DNA from: Dendrophyllia cribrosa
Lineage: Eukaryota; Cnidaria; Anthozoa; Scleractinia; Dendrophylliidae
Length of the DNA stretch: 64,000 nt
Direction: 5' to 3'
NCBI GenBank assembly: GCA_024195265.1
Contig: JAJLRJ010000010.1
Coordinates: forward strand, 7,162,581 to 7,226,580
The translations under genes were made by a program, and so were the position numbers. Below are positions 43,142 to 54,457 of the stretch, piece after piece (the stretch's first letter is position 1; each line of letters opens with the position of its first letter). Below the pieces are notes generated by a model. The model was given only the letters and a program-made list of their open reading frames with translations. It made no database searches and was not told where the DNA came from.

Positions 43142-46100
43142 ATGAAAAGAAACAGAAACGCCTTTGTTCTGGCTTTGACATTCGGAGTTATGGCTTTTGG
43201 TAAGTGTAAACAATATACGAATAGTATAATTTGATTATAAGAACTATTATAGAAAAGTCAAAATGGATGGCGTTTTTAGACCGGCTGCCATATATCAGTC
43301 TTGTAATGTAACTGTTTTCGGATACAAACCGCAGTATTTTTCCGGGGATATACAATCTGGATAACCATATCAATGCCAGTAGAGTCCTTGTTTATAGTTT
43401 TTAAAGAAATCTCGTAATTAATTTTCTAAAATATCAAAAAATGACACTTCAGAATTTCAACAGCAGACAATAGCAGACACAAAAGTAGAACCATGTAATT
43501 TGCATGTTTTTAACTCTGATAATGATATTTATTTTTAAATCACTGCGAATTAACTTAATGATTACTGAGTGTGAAAAGGTTAAAAACGTTGCATACGACG
43601 AAATCAACTTCCTCCTGTACGTAAACAAAATAGTATTTTTGACCTTAAATGAAGGACATAAATAATTCATGACCGTGTGGCGGGAAAGTTTATCTGGCGA
43701 GGAATGCCGTAGGCTACAAGAGTATAATTTTTAAACTATGAAAGATTAAACTCTTTAACACCGTTATATGCTACATAATTGCGGCATTATTTGGTTTTTG
43801 ACATGAAATACAGTTCAAATACAATATCAGTTCTCTGTTTTCTGCTGTAAGAAGTGGTTTTTCATGCTAAGTAGGCTGATATCGGACACGGGATTTTTCC
43901 CTTTTGGTCACATGAAAAGATTTATCTCTGAACTGTCGACGATGAAGCGCACATGGCCTACAATTTTAAGATGATGTCACCGTTTAGTTGTAGTTAAATA
44001 TATCTGCTTGGCTTATTGAAATATTTCGTATTTCACTTCTCATTTCCGCAATTTCGCAATTTCCGTCACATTCCATGAGCCCAGTATTCAAAAGATTTTC
44101 AATGAAAAAATGATTATCCCATTTTATTTGGTCTTTTAGATCGGTTTTAAGTTGAGTGTCGTAAACCAAGTCAAATTAATTACTCTGGCCAATCACAACA
44201 GACGCAGACAATCCAATGAACCAATCAGAACTCGAAGCAAATACCTATCACCGGCGCCAAGCGCGGGAAAACGCGTGCGAGCAAGTCACGATTGGTTTTG
44301 GTTTTGGTTTTTGTTTTACTTCTGATTAGTTCAGAAAGTAGCGCGAGCATTTTTAGCCTATCACAAAGTGTAGCAATGCAAAACCAGAGCAATTGCGAAA
44401 TTATTTTGGATACTCAATTGAAAACCGCTCTCTGCAGGTATATTTAACCCTTTCACTTCCAGAGTCAACGAGCGGATCCGTACGGATAGTTCGCAGTTGT
44501 TTCTCAGAAAATAGTGCTATTTTGTTCCCCAGACTGCGTGTCGCCAGATGTTTATATAAGAGAAGACAAACAAGCATTTGGCGACACGCAGTCTGGCAAT
44601 TTAATTGGGGGCTTGTCAGACCAAAAAGGAGTCGAATTTTTCGAAAAACACATCAAAACAAAAGTTCTTTGCCTTCAATTGCAGCAAGGTCGACAAAGAC
44701 ATTTCCCTTTAGCTCTTTTATCGCACGTCGGACTGTCTCATCATATCTTGTATCCACAGTCACGTATTACAGTATTACAGTAATCAGCCAACAATTCCCT
44801 GCTTTGTTGCCGTATAAATTTTTACAAAAGCAGTCCTCGAAGAAATAGCGAGGCAATAATCATGTCTGCTTTCCAACAAGGGTGAGAAATAATGTTCTGT
44901 CGTGACAGTTTGAAAGTTATTTACCGCGTATAAAGTGCGTATCACTTCGTTTCTACCGAACAAATTCTGCATATAAACAGTGACTCTAGTAAAGACACTT
45001 TCGTTTCGCTTCGTGGACATTATTTGAACTTTAAGTTTAGCTCTTTACCAGCTCTTTTATTTGGTTTCGTGCACCAGCTGTTATTTGAATGAATTCCCGC
45101 TAACTCATAAAGAAATGTTAACACTTCTGGAAACATTTCGGTACAAAAATCCGTGACTATTTCCGCACAATAGTTATTTATTTCCTCGGCTTAACTGCTA
45201 AATGCCCTACCACATCTACATCGACTATAATATAGGTACGCGTGTCCTAGTAATAATACTGTATTTCTCGTTCTTATAACGTATTCTATATTTCTCGTTC
45301 TTAAAAGATACACCAAAAAAAAAAAAAACAGAAATTTACGTGGATAAATAAATTACACACCGCGTAACCGCGTACCTCGACGCCAGCTTGCTTCTACATG
45401 TCTTAGAGAACTCGCGTACGTAGAGTTGTTTTCTTGCGTCGTCTTTCAACGACGGCAACCACTTGTCAATTCTCCATCGCAAGAAACAGCGCTAAACTTT
45501 GAGAAAACTTTGAGAAAACCTGCCTCAAACGTTGACCACTTCACCCTTAAAAAAGTTTACATACACCGGAAGTTTACAGAAAAAACCTACACCGGAACTG
45601 GAAGTTTACACAAAAAAATATCATGCACCGGAAGTTGCAATTTTCTATGCTGATTGTTATTATAATTTCAACCCGTGAGGTATGTTTGAGTCTTTTACGT
45701 CACTTTCTCCCATTCGCAACCAAGCCTTGGAATAAGGTTTATTAATGGCGGCCGTAAATTCTCGGAAATAAATGTTAAAATTAAATGACTTCTGATGTTC
45801 GTAAAGATGAGTAAGGATGTCTAATAGTACACGAAAATGTAAAAAAATGAAAATCAAAAATTTGATCGCAGTTGCACTTTAAACAAAAACAAGAGGCTAA
45901 ACATAGCCTATACTCATGCGCATGAGACTCTAAGACACGTTGATTGAAGCTACCAATTTTTCTGTAGTCACTTTGAATATTTAATTTATTGATTCTGATC
46001 AAACCCACACTAGTGTAATACTTCCCAAACGTTAACCGTGAATTATTTCTATTACATTGGGTTATTCCAGAAAGAATCCCCCCCCCCCCCACCCCCCCCC

Positions 46101-49100
46101 CACCACCACCGACGGATGACAAGATTGTTTGACCGACCCCTTCTCCTGCCCGGATTTCCAATAAATTTGTGGAAGCCCTAAATTTACAGGTAATGAAAAA
46201 AATACATGTAATCGGTGATGAGTGCTATAAATTGGTGAAACATTTTAATAAAAATAAATATTGCGTGACACATCATGACCCCCCCCCCCCCCCTCCCCCG
46301 TTTGATTTCAAGTCCAAATCGAAATGAAATTTTTCTATAAAGCTAGTTCTTTAAATAACTGCTTTGATTTTGCCATGTATTAGTTTTTTCTAGGCTTCAC
46401 AGTTTTTTCAAAGTGTTGTCGCAAATACACTTTCATATATGCAAATTTCGTGTGGAATGTAATTCGATCGTGCGCTGCTGGTACCAAAATATTTGTTCTA
46501 AAGGTCAAAACTTTTTAATGAAACTCGTATTTCCTTGAATGAAAATGTCTTTCCCTTGAATAAAAGAGTTAAACGCTTATCAGGATTCAGTGATTTTCTG
46601 CTTCCGGAAGGCTTGTTCGAAAACATTCGAACAAGTTTGCGTCTAATGTTTCCCAAATCGTGACTGCTTTCTGTTACATTTGAAAAGACTACTTTTAAAA
46701 GATCCTTAAAATCAGTAAACGACCGGGTTATTTTTCAATTTTAGCAATTCTCAAAAACTGTATTACGCGACAGTCCGTTGACTCTGTGTTTAGAGTGCAC
46801 AAAAGCTCACAAAAGCAACTTTTTCTCGGTCTAGAATAACAAGTATGACACAAAGAAAAAGTCAATCACAAATTGGTATCAACATAAATTCTCACCGAAA
46901 AATGAAATTTCTTTTATGGTAAAGTCCCTCGCCTGCTTGAAAATTCTTTAAAACTTTGATCGCCCCGCACTGATAAAACTTGAAGCAAGATTTCGTCGCT
47001 TACAGCTCTCCTTTTTCTCCACTACAGCGGCTTCTGAGTATTCTTTAAAGCTTTCTCTTTCCATTTTGAGTATTTTGAATGTGTGTTATTACTCCGACAA
47101 GACAAAACTATGGTTTTGAAAACCAAGCACATGCCGAGCGCGGCAGCCATTTTTGTAGAATTTTTATGTGACCTGCGACCCGGTTAGTAATAATATATGC
47201 GTGCATACATTTGCATGCACTAATGTGACAAAAAGACGAAGAAACGCAACCCATTTTCTACCTCATGCGCTTACTGCGCATGAGTAAAAATGAAAAGCTT
47301 GACGATCGTTCGGCTTTTACACATTCTGCTCGAAAAAAAGGCTATTCTGCTCAAAAGAATAACCCCCATACAAGACTATTCTGCTCGAAATTATGCTCCA
47401 AAAGTACTATTATGCTCGAATTTTTGCCGATTATTCCTATTTTTGCAAGGATTATTAGAACTAATTTTTCGTTTACGGGCAAGGTCAGATTTTTCTGGAG
47501 CTCTTAATAAAGATAGAGCATTGATAACCTGTCTTTTTGTGGTTCTTGTCCATGGTCAGTTCTTGTTCCGCCATCTTGTTTTGCTCAGAAGAAAACGATA
47601 AGGTCTAGGTCTACAACAGATCCGGCTCCTCTTAACATTTTGTCGTAGTGTTCTTGCCGTATTTTAAGTCTTTAAAAGCCTAACGATGGTTTGAAAACCC
47701 GATCTCAGTTAGCATAGAATTTGCCGATTTTATTTCTATCTTTTTCTGCACTGATTTAATGATTAGTTTAATACATGTATTATTTTGTTTATTATATAAA
47801 CGGCACCAATAACCTCGTTCAAAGCAATTTTCCGAAGATTTTCGCAAATTCTCCGAATACTGTCCGAAGGTCGTACGAACGATTCCGATCATTTCCCGGA
47901 AATTTCTGAGGGTAATCCGAAGATGTTTCGATTGTACACCAACTCCTTTTAGCTGGTTTGACATTTAATAAGGGCAAACATAGCAGCTAACGTATTCACA
48001 GTGAAGATAAAATTGATATCTTCACTATTCACAGTGAAGATAAAATTGATATCTTCACAAGCGTCGAGGTATTTCACTGAGTGAAGTTTATATAATAAAT
48101 ATAACTTTACTGATTTTGTCTCAGGGCTCAAACCTGAAAACAGCACATCACAGACCTTCCTGACAGTTAATGTCAATGACAAAGCAATTCTACCCTGCCC
48201 CAAGTTCCAACAAATGCTCCAAATGGATGGTGCATATGACATTATCTACTGGCAGAAATGTAGATTGAAAAGAGGCGGCGATTATGAGGGTAGATGGTAC
48301 TGGACGGCCGGCATGAATGGACAGGGAAAGGCAAAAAGTACAAGAAAGGAAGTGAGCATTAACAGTAATGGCGCTTTGTGCATTGACAATGTTCGTCTTA
48401 CCGATGTCGGAAAATACATGTGTGTTGTGAAGCGAATCAACTTCACATCGCCATTGAGGCACTTCGTGTATTTGACAATAGACAAAAATGGTAAGAATTG
48501 TGTTACTTGCGCTTCGTTTTGATATTTCCAGGCTTTGCTCTACTGCAAGAATTTCCATGGGTTTCGAGCTGCCGTGAGATCCAAAATGCCATTACTGACT
48601 GAATCCTTGTCAAACGCAAAGGCCGGCAGTTTTTTCGGTGTTGCGAAAGTTGTGGTCATCAAATAACGTAACACAAAAGATTCAAAAGACACTGAACAAT
48701 ACCCACACCATAACACAACAGCTAACCAACAATAGTTTCCGCAACACCTATAAATACTCTTGAAACCCTTGTGTTTCTACTAAAACGTCGAAAATGGAAA
48801 GGCTTTGTAATAGCAAACACATCAGGTAAACATGGTTAACGCTACTCAAACCGGGGGGACTCCCATATAAGAATAACGGGGATGCTCGTCGGAAATTTGT
48901 GACAAACACCCTAAAAGGTACCAGAATGTTGTTTGATGGGTATGGCTCAAATGTCCTATTCTGTTATATTTTTTCGGCTTTATACCCTAAAAGGTACCTG
49001 TGATCATTTTAGATTTAAGTACCCTTAGCGGTACCAATCTGCACATTTTGACTCCTAAAAGGCACGACAAGCACCCCGTCATTTTTACATGGGAGTTCCC

Positions 49101-50670
49101 CCCCGCGGGCAATAAGAGCCTTTTTTCGAAAAACACAGTTTATGTATCTACAGTGAGGCAATCTATAGTCAACTGACTTTTCGTCTTAATTAAATATTTA
49201 ATTAATCATCAAATAAATTAAAATTATAACTTTATTGGGTGTCAATGTGTTTAGCATAAAAGTACATACTTTAACGTTGTTGTTGTTGTTTTTCAGGCAA
49301 GCGCAACCGGACAACAACACCAACAAGAGCTAAAGGACCTAAACCACAGAACGATGAATGTGAAAAAGGTAAACTTTGGATTCAGCCATGTGACCATTTT
49401 GGTTTGTTTTACGTACATCCGTACGTATGGAAAACATAACGTCTGCAAAGAGAGATAAGAGCGCGCGAGAAAAGCCTCTGATACCAAGCTATAAGAACTG
49501 ATAAGAGCAGCAACTAAATTATTTTGTTCATCTGAGCAGAATTTGAAAGGCAGTATTCCTTTTACAGAACGGAGAGGGTTTCAGATTTCGGTCATGATGA
49601 TCAGATTGTTTGATTTTTCATTCTAGCTGTAACAAAATCAAAGAAACCAAATCAAAGACACCTATGAGCCAACTCGTGAATACGAAACGCTCTAAATAAA
49701 GGACTTTTTTTACACCTTCCACCCTCCCCTCTCCTATATATAGACGTTTTGCTTCACCGAACTCCCACCCTCCCCTCCCTTCATCGCCGTCCCCATGGGT
49801 AAGGCAGCTCACCAATAAATATTGCGGGCTCAATATTTGTAGCCGCTCGAAGGAGCGAGCGATCGAGTGAATTTTTTTTTTTTTTTTAGTTCTTCTACCC
49901 AAATTCTACGTACAACTCATTCAACGTTTCGCGTATTCACGAGTTAAAAATATTAATCGCTGTTTTTATCAGCCCCAGTTCCCTCTGTGTAAGGCCGCTG
50001 TTTGTTTGTGTGGTGGTTTTAACGACCAAGTGCTATTGATTTGAACTAATTCGCCAAATGGAACGCACAATCTGAAACTAGATTCAGATACCAATCTGAA
50101 TTAACCACCTCTGGACATGGATCGATCAGATTGCAATCTAAGATTGGTTTGTCCCTAAATGGAACGCAAAATCGAATTTTCAAAAGCATTATGTGGATTT
50201 AGATTAATTAAAAGGAACGCTAAACGAAACAAAAAATAATTGCTTAAAGATTGGCGTGAAAAAAAAAATCGGTAAGTTGTAGTTTCAACTTTAAAATTTA
50301 ATACGATGACTTGGCCAAAATACAGCATTGGTATGTCAAGGTATTTAATGTCCGTGTGAGATATTTCCTTGTAAGGCGTTTTTTTTCACTTCTTAGATAT
50401 ACAGGTAACAGCAGCCAATTATATTATTTAATAATAAAGCTATGCCTTTACCTCCAATAGTTGTATCGTCCTTAACTCTAGGCGATGGTTTTCTTTTCCA
50501 TAGATTCGGTTCCTAAGGCCCATTCTCAAGAAACAACGAAATACAAAGTTGCTATAACCAGCCTTGCAATCCTCTTAGCAGCTGCACTAGGATACATCTT
50601 CTATCTACAGCGGAGTCAGCTCAGGGCTATTTGTGCCTTCTGTAAACAAGAAGTCCCACCAAACATTTAA
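43142..50670 (+). CDS. IgSF gene B: single-Ig-domain membrane protein with short tail
   Basis: Four exons, all phase 1: 43142-43199 (signal peptide MKRNRNAFVLALTFGVMAF), 48125-48490 (Ig), 49297-49368 (24-residue Thr/Pro/Lys stalk), 50504-50670 (TM and tail). Predicted 220 aa. The V-like domain has core Cys44 and Cys119, Trp62 in strand C (YWQKC), and a textbook D113VGKYMC motif. Extra Cys65 and Cys105 could form a second disulfide. The WxKC feature is shared with gene A. The TM helix is about residues 181-200 (VAITSLAILLAAALGYIFYL). The tail of about 20 residues has CAFC but no Tyr, so no ITIM or ITAM. It is probably a surface protein that signals through a partner or acts as a ligand or decoy; this is inference. 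Exon plan and phases match gene A, indicating paralogues. The exon at 40657 is an alternative start. Confidence 0.75.
43870..44090 (+). repeat. Duplicated intron segment (partner 56885-57070)
   Basis: Shares ATATCGGACACGGG, GGTCACATGAAAAGAT, CTGTCGACGATGAAGCGCAC and TGCTTGGCTTATTGAAATAT in the same order. It could be a dispersed repeat, or a sign that the gene B 5' region was duplicated towards the third IgSF copy. Confidence 0.65.
44529..44596. repeat. Hairpin (22-bp arms)
   Basis: CCAGACTGCGTGTCGCCAGA is mirrored by CATTTGGCGACACGCAGTCTGG around a loop of about 24 bp. It is not assigned to a class. Confidence 0.65.
45640..45881 (+). repeat. Dispersed repeat, half-copy of the 52889-53516 element
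   Basis: Matches 53170-53516 (ATTATAATTTCAACCCGTGAGG, CGCAACCAAGCCTTGG, TTAATGGCGGCCGTAAATTC, ending in CACTTTA) but lacks the inverted left half. Confidence 0.8.
47993..48058 (+). repeat. Direct repeat, 33-bp unit with internal palindrome
   Basis: TATTCACAGTGAAGATAAAA followed by TTGATATCTTCAC occurs twice in tandem, 66 bp before the Ig exon of gene B. GTGAAGATAAAATTGATATCTTCAC is itself self-complementary. GATATTGATATCTTCACT also abuts the N gap at 58204-58221. Confidence 0.75.
48851..49109. mobile_element. MITE of the GGGGGGACTCCCATATAA family
   Basis: Left GGGGGGACTCCCATATAAGAA is mirrored by TTTTTACATGGGAGTTCCCC at the right, with ACGGGGATG/CACCCCGT inside. Relatives are at 52399-52814 and 60585-60660. 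Confidence 0.7.
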
Positions 50671-51958
50671 ATGATCATTGAAATGTCACTAATTTATATC
50701 CTCAGGCAGTGGCAGTGTTTGGGAACAAGAGAACCTTTATGAAAACCAAATAGGACAACAACCTACACTCAAGCGATGTACAGAAAAAAACTAGAACTAT
50801 GGCTAGCGTGGTTCCCAGTACCCACAGTTTGCGATTTAGAAACGCATCACCCAAGACTGATGCCATCCATAAAACCAAAGTCCACTAGCAGATTTACTAT
50901 TTTTTTTGTAAGACGAGTCAATACCAAGAAATTTTATATTATTTTGTTATCAAATCAAATACAGTCGATCCTCCGTGTGCGACCACTTTTCCAAATTACC
51001 AATTTTGTTTCAGTCAAATTGAAAATGTGCTGCAGAAAAACTCCACGAGTGAAATCCTCGCAGTGTGCGAGGCCGACATGGAATAAAAAGTAACCTCTCA
51101 TATAAAGCAGCCACCTTGGCTTTGCATTTTGGGTGGTGGCTTGCATGAGGGTTGACTATATGATATTCGCTAGGCTGGGCCTTCGAAGGAAAGCCACGAT
51201 TTCAAATTGTTTTTTTATGTGTTCTTATGTATAATATTGTAAAATAATGCAATGTTCTGCAGACGATCATAAAAATTTGACTGTGCATGCGTCGCACAAA
51301 CGCATCGCATATTACATAATCGACTATTTAAATCTAAATATATGGTGTAAACTCATTTAAACTTAAGATATAGTAAGTATTTTCACCACAAGTCTCATTG
51401 TATAAAATCTATTTTTTAACGCCCTCATCATGAGCAAAAAATGGAATAACGGACAAACGACTTAAACAAAAAAAAAACAGTGAAATAATCTATTTCTATA
51501 TTAATTATAATTGTTTAAGCAACGGCAGCGTGTTTTATTGCTAATGACACTGAATTGTTACAAATGTATCTATGCTCAAGCTACATGTATTATTCGAGAT
51601 TTCAAATGTATTCACGTTTGTTCAATTCTATTTTGTCTGCTAACGGGCACGATCGTCGCCGTGTTCTCTTGTTGTAAATGATGGATTTATTTTAAAATAA
51701 AAACGTTAATGGAGTTTATGGAACTTTAGAAAAGTAAGACGTGTTTTTCTTTTTTTAGAATCGTTTCATTTCCGCTGAAAAACAGTGTTGAACAAATGAG
51801 GATCAAATGGTATTTAACGATGTGAAGAGTCATTTAGTGCATACTTAAATCAATATCAATGGACGGGTGAAATGGAACCTCGCTTCTTGAAATTTCTTCT
51901 AAAGGATTTGGCGCTGCTACGTTTTCTGCAGCAGAATTGAAAACTTAAAACGTGTTTG
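50671..51958. other. 3' region of IgSF gene B and intergenic DNA
   Basis: A polyadenylation signal candidate AATAAA lies at 51082-51087, about 410 bp after the stop codon. The rest is AT-rich and unassigned. Confidence 0.45.
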
Positions 51959-52299
51959 CACAGGACGAAATAATGAATTTACTAATCTTTAAGAGAAAAT
52001 TAAATTTTACTTAAAGGTATCGAAAATCTTTAAGTTGAGACGTAAATACTCTTAAATGTATTAAAGTAAGTAAGTATCTTTAATATGTGTTTAAGAACCT
52101 TTACGTTATCTTTAATTCAACTTTTCAACAACTTAAAGACCCTTAAAGGCAACTTAAATTGTTCATTACTTGCTTTAAGTGTTGTCAAGTAAAGGCTTAT
52201 TTAAGTAATTTACGGTGCACTTATAGATAGTCGAAATTGTTCTTTAAGTTTTCTTTAATGAACCTTTACTTGCACTTAAAGTCGTTATTTCGTCCTGTG
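51959..52299. mobile_element. MITE with 15-bp TIRs and CTTTAAG words
   Basis: CACAGGACGAAATAA at the left is exactly mirrored at the right. The interior repeats CTTTAAGT and CTTAAAG about 15 times on both strands, which could be subterminal transposase-binding motifs. Confidence 0.7.
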
Positions 52300-52398
52300 A
52301 GATCCTAATCCCTTTTCGAGTTTAAAATGACCACTGAAAACAAACATCAATGACGCATTTTTTTTTTACAGGGTTCAAGTCTTAATCTGAAGTAAAAT

Positions 52399-52814
52399 GG
52401 GGGGGGGGGGGGGGGGGGGGGGGGGAGTACTCAACAATGTTTTGTACGGGGATGCTCCGCCCCGCGGTCCAAACCCTTACCTTTTCATATACCGTTTTTG
52501 ACAAAAAAGATACCCCTTTTATATACCTTTCATTGCAAATGGTACCCCTTTCATATAGCCTTAATACGTGCGTCTGTTTGATATATTTTGAAAGGCCCTT
52601 TTTATAATACTTAAATGGCAGTTTTCCCTACCTTTTTTTTTTCAACTCGTGTTTTCGCTACCATTTCCTATTCTCCTTGAAACCTACCCTTTCACATACT
52701 TCAACTCGTGAAATCCCGACCCTTTCATATACCTCCAGCCTCAAAAAGGTACCCCTTTCGGGCGAGCATCCCCGTATAGCCTATTATAGGGAGTACCCCC
52801 CCCCCCCCCCCCCC
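52399..52814. mobile_element. MITE with G-run and C-run ends
   Basis: Starts with 27 G then AGTACTC and ends GGGAGTA then 19 C. CGGGGATGCTCG-type words are mirrored by CGAGCATCCCCG. The interior repeats TACCCCTTTCATATA. Related to 48851-49109. Confidence 0.65.
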
Positions 52815-52888
52815 GGGATTCAAAATACATGCACTGGAGAGAAAGCGCTGAAGCTTGTAATTAACAATGCACAAAGATGTGTAAAATT

Positions 52889-53516
52889 TAAAGTGCCCCT
52901 GTGATCAAATTTTACATTTCCACGTACAATTAGACTTTCTTACTCATCTTGCCAAATTTCAATTCATTACGAACATCAGAAGTCATTTTATTTTAACATT
53001 TATTTCCGAGAATTTACGGCCTCCATTAATCAACCTTGTTCCAAGGCTTGGTTGCGAATGGGAGAAAGTGACGTCAAAGACTCAAACATGCCTCGCGGGT
53101 TGAAATTATAATAACAATAAGTATTGAAAATCACGCGAAAAGCAACAACAACTTTGGACTTGTTTTTCGTGCAATTTTCTATGCTGATTGTTATTATAAT
53201 TTCAACCCGTGAGGTACATGTGTATGTTTGAGTCTTTGACGTCACTTTCTCTCATTCGCAACCAAGCCTTGGAACAAGGTTGATTAATGGCGGCCGTAAA
53301 TTCTCGGAAATTTGACGTCACTTTCTCTCATTCGCAACCAAGCCTTGGAACAAGGTTGATTAATGGCGGCCGTAAATTCTCGGAAATAAATGTTAAAATA
53401 AAATGACTCCTGATGTTGGTAATGGATTGAAATTTGGCAAGATGAGTAAGCAAGTCTAATAGTATACGAAAATGTAAAAAAATGAAAATCAAAAATTTGA
53501 TCATAGGAGCACTTTA
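52889..53516. mobile_element. Large inverted-repeat MITE
   Basis: TAAAGTGCCCCTGTGATCAA at the left is mirrored by TTTGATCATAGGAGCACTTTA at the right. Arms of about 250 bp contain AGGCTTGGTTGCGAATGAGAG in opposite directions. The right arm holds an internal tandem duplication. Confidence 0.8.
53235..53386 (+). repeat. Tandem duplication, 76-bp unit
   Basis: Two copies of the unit starting TTTGACGTCACTTTCTCTC at 53235 and 53311, inside the right arm of the MITE. Confidence 0.85.
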
Positions 53517-54092
53517 ATGGCTCATGGCTCGTGTACGACGACCTTCTCGCTGGTATAAGTGACTATTTACTTCAGATCGAGATTAACCCTGTAACAATGC
53601 GTCTTAAGTGTTTTTATTCAGCGGTCTTGATAACTCGAAAACTGATCGAGGACTGAATGGAAGTCTAATCTTGTGTTGGTGACCCTGTGTCCTCGTTTGG
53701 ACGGGGAGCAGGCCCTGGGAACGAAGTTCCTTGTAAAATTAGAAAAGCGTCCGTGTCGGCGCGCGTAAAATGGAACTGTTCATATATTTGTGGCTTATAG
53801 GGTAGACAGTTGTTGCTTTTTCTCACATTGCAAGAGAAATGAGGATTGACAGAGGTCTGACGAGGAAAGCGATCGATTTTTTGTTTGTTTTCCACTGTAC
53901 ATGTCCCGCTGATGAACGTTGGCTTCCTCGTGGTCTCAGACTTTATAGTGCTTTCGCGTACATGCTCGCTGTTGATGCTGATTTTACCCACGACAGCTTC
54001 ACGATGTTCCTGTGCTTGTGTTTATTCGCTGCTAGGTTTACACGCCAGCGTAAGTTTATTGTGTTATTTTACTAATAAAGTAATATAATTTA

Positions 54093-54163
54093 ATGTCCTT
54101 AAAGTGTACATGTGTATTAGTGTGCTACATATGGCATACTGTATCGCTGCTAGTTTTAATCAT

Positions 54164-54194
<31 letters not shown>

Positions 54195-54396
54195 TTGATT
54201 TTCGCAGGACTAGTGACAAATATGATTGGCTTGTTCTCCAAATACAAATGTTCGAAGATTCGAATGCAGCTGCCTCCAGCTTCAGTTCTAGGAGCTTCTG
54301 GAATATTGAGATCGCGGGCTTACCAATCAGCGGAAGTACACATACAATTGAAATCGAAGCGGAAAACTTGAAATTGAGGTGACAATCAGGACGGCG
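54093..54396 (+). promoter_or_regulatory. Promoter block 2, copy D
   Basis: Homologous to 13815-14148, but with a 30-bp poly-C (54165-54194). It carries the heat-shock-like TTCTGGAATATTG (54296-54308), a CCAAT box in CCAATCAGCGGAAG (54325-54338) and TTCGAAGATTCGAA near 54251. It leads into a signal exon like that of gene A. Confidence 0.55.
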
Positions 54397-54457
54397 ATGA
54401 CAAAAATATCTTTTCTTTTAACAACTCTTCAGCTGACTTTTTTAGGATACACTGCAG
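54397..54457 (+). CDS. Signal-peptide first exon of a third IgSF gene (block 2 copy D)
   Basis: Twenty codons starting MTKISFLLTTLQLTFLGYTA, ending CAG|GTGAGT in phase 1. It is homologous to gene A exon 1 (shared TTLQ-TL pattern, identical splice site, shared intron sequence to about 54740). No complete downstream Ig exon is seen before the N gap; candidates at 55857 and 58947 are weak. The gene is either incomplete in this assembly or a relic. Confidence 0.6.

Larger units (their letters stand above)
44600..48124. other. Rest of intron 1 of IgSF gene B
   Basis: Contains a half-copy of the 52889-53516 element at 45640-45881, C-rich runs near 46079-46102 and 46280-46298, and a small ATTCTGCTCGAAA repeat near 47325-47425. 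No further exon was recognised. Confidence 0.5.

Noticed and set aside
53665..53991. Minus-strand 108-codon frame with GPAPRPNEDTGSPTQD end
   Set aside because: The sequence looks like a dispersed repeat that happens to be open; no recognised domain.
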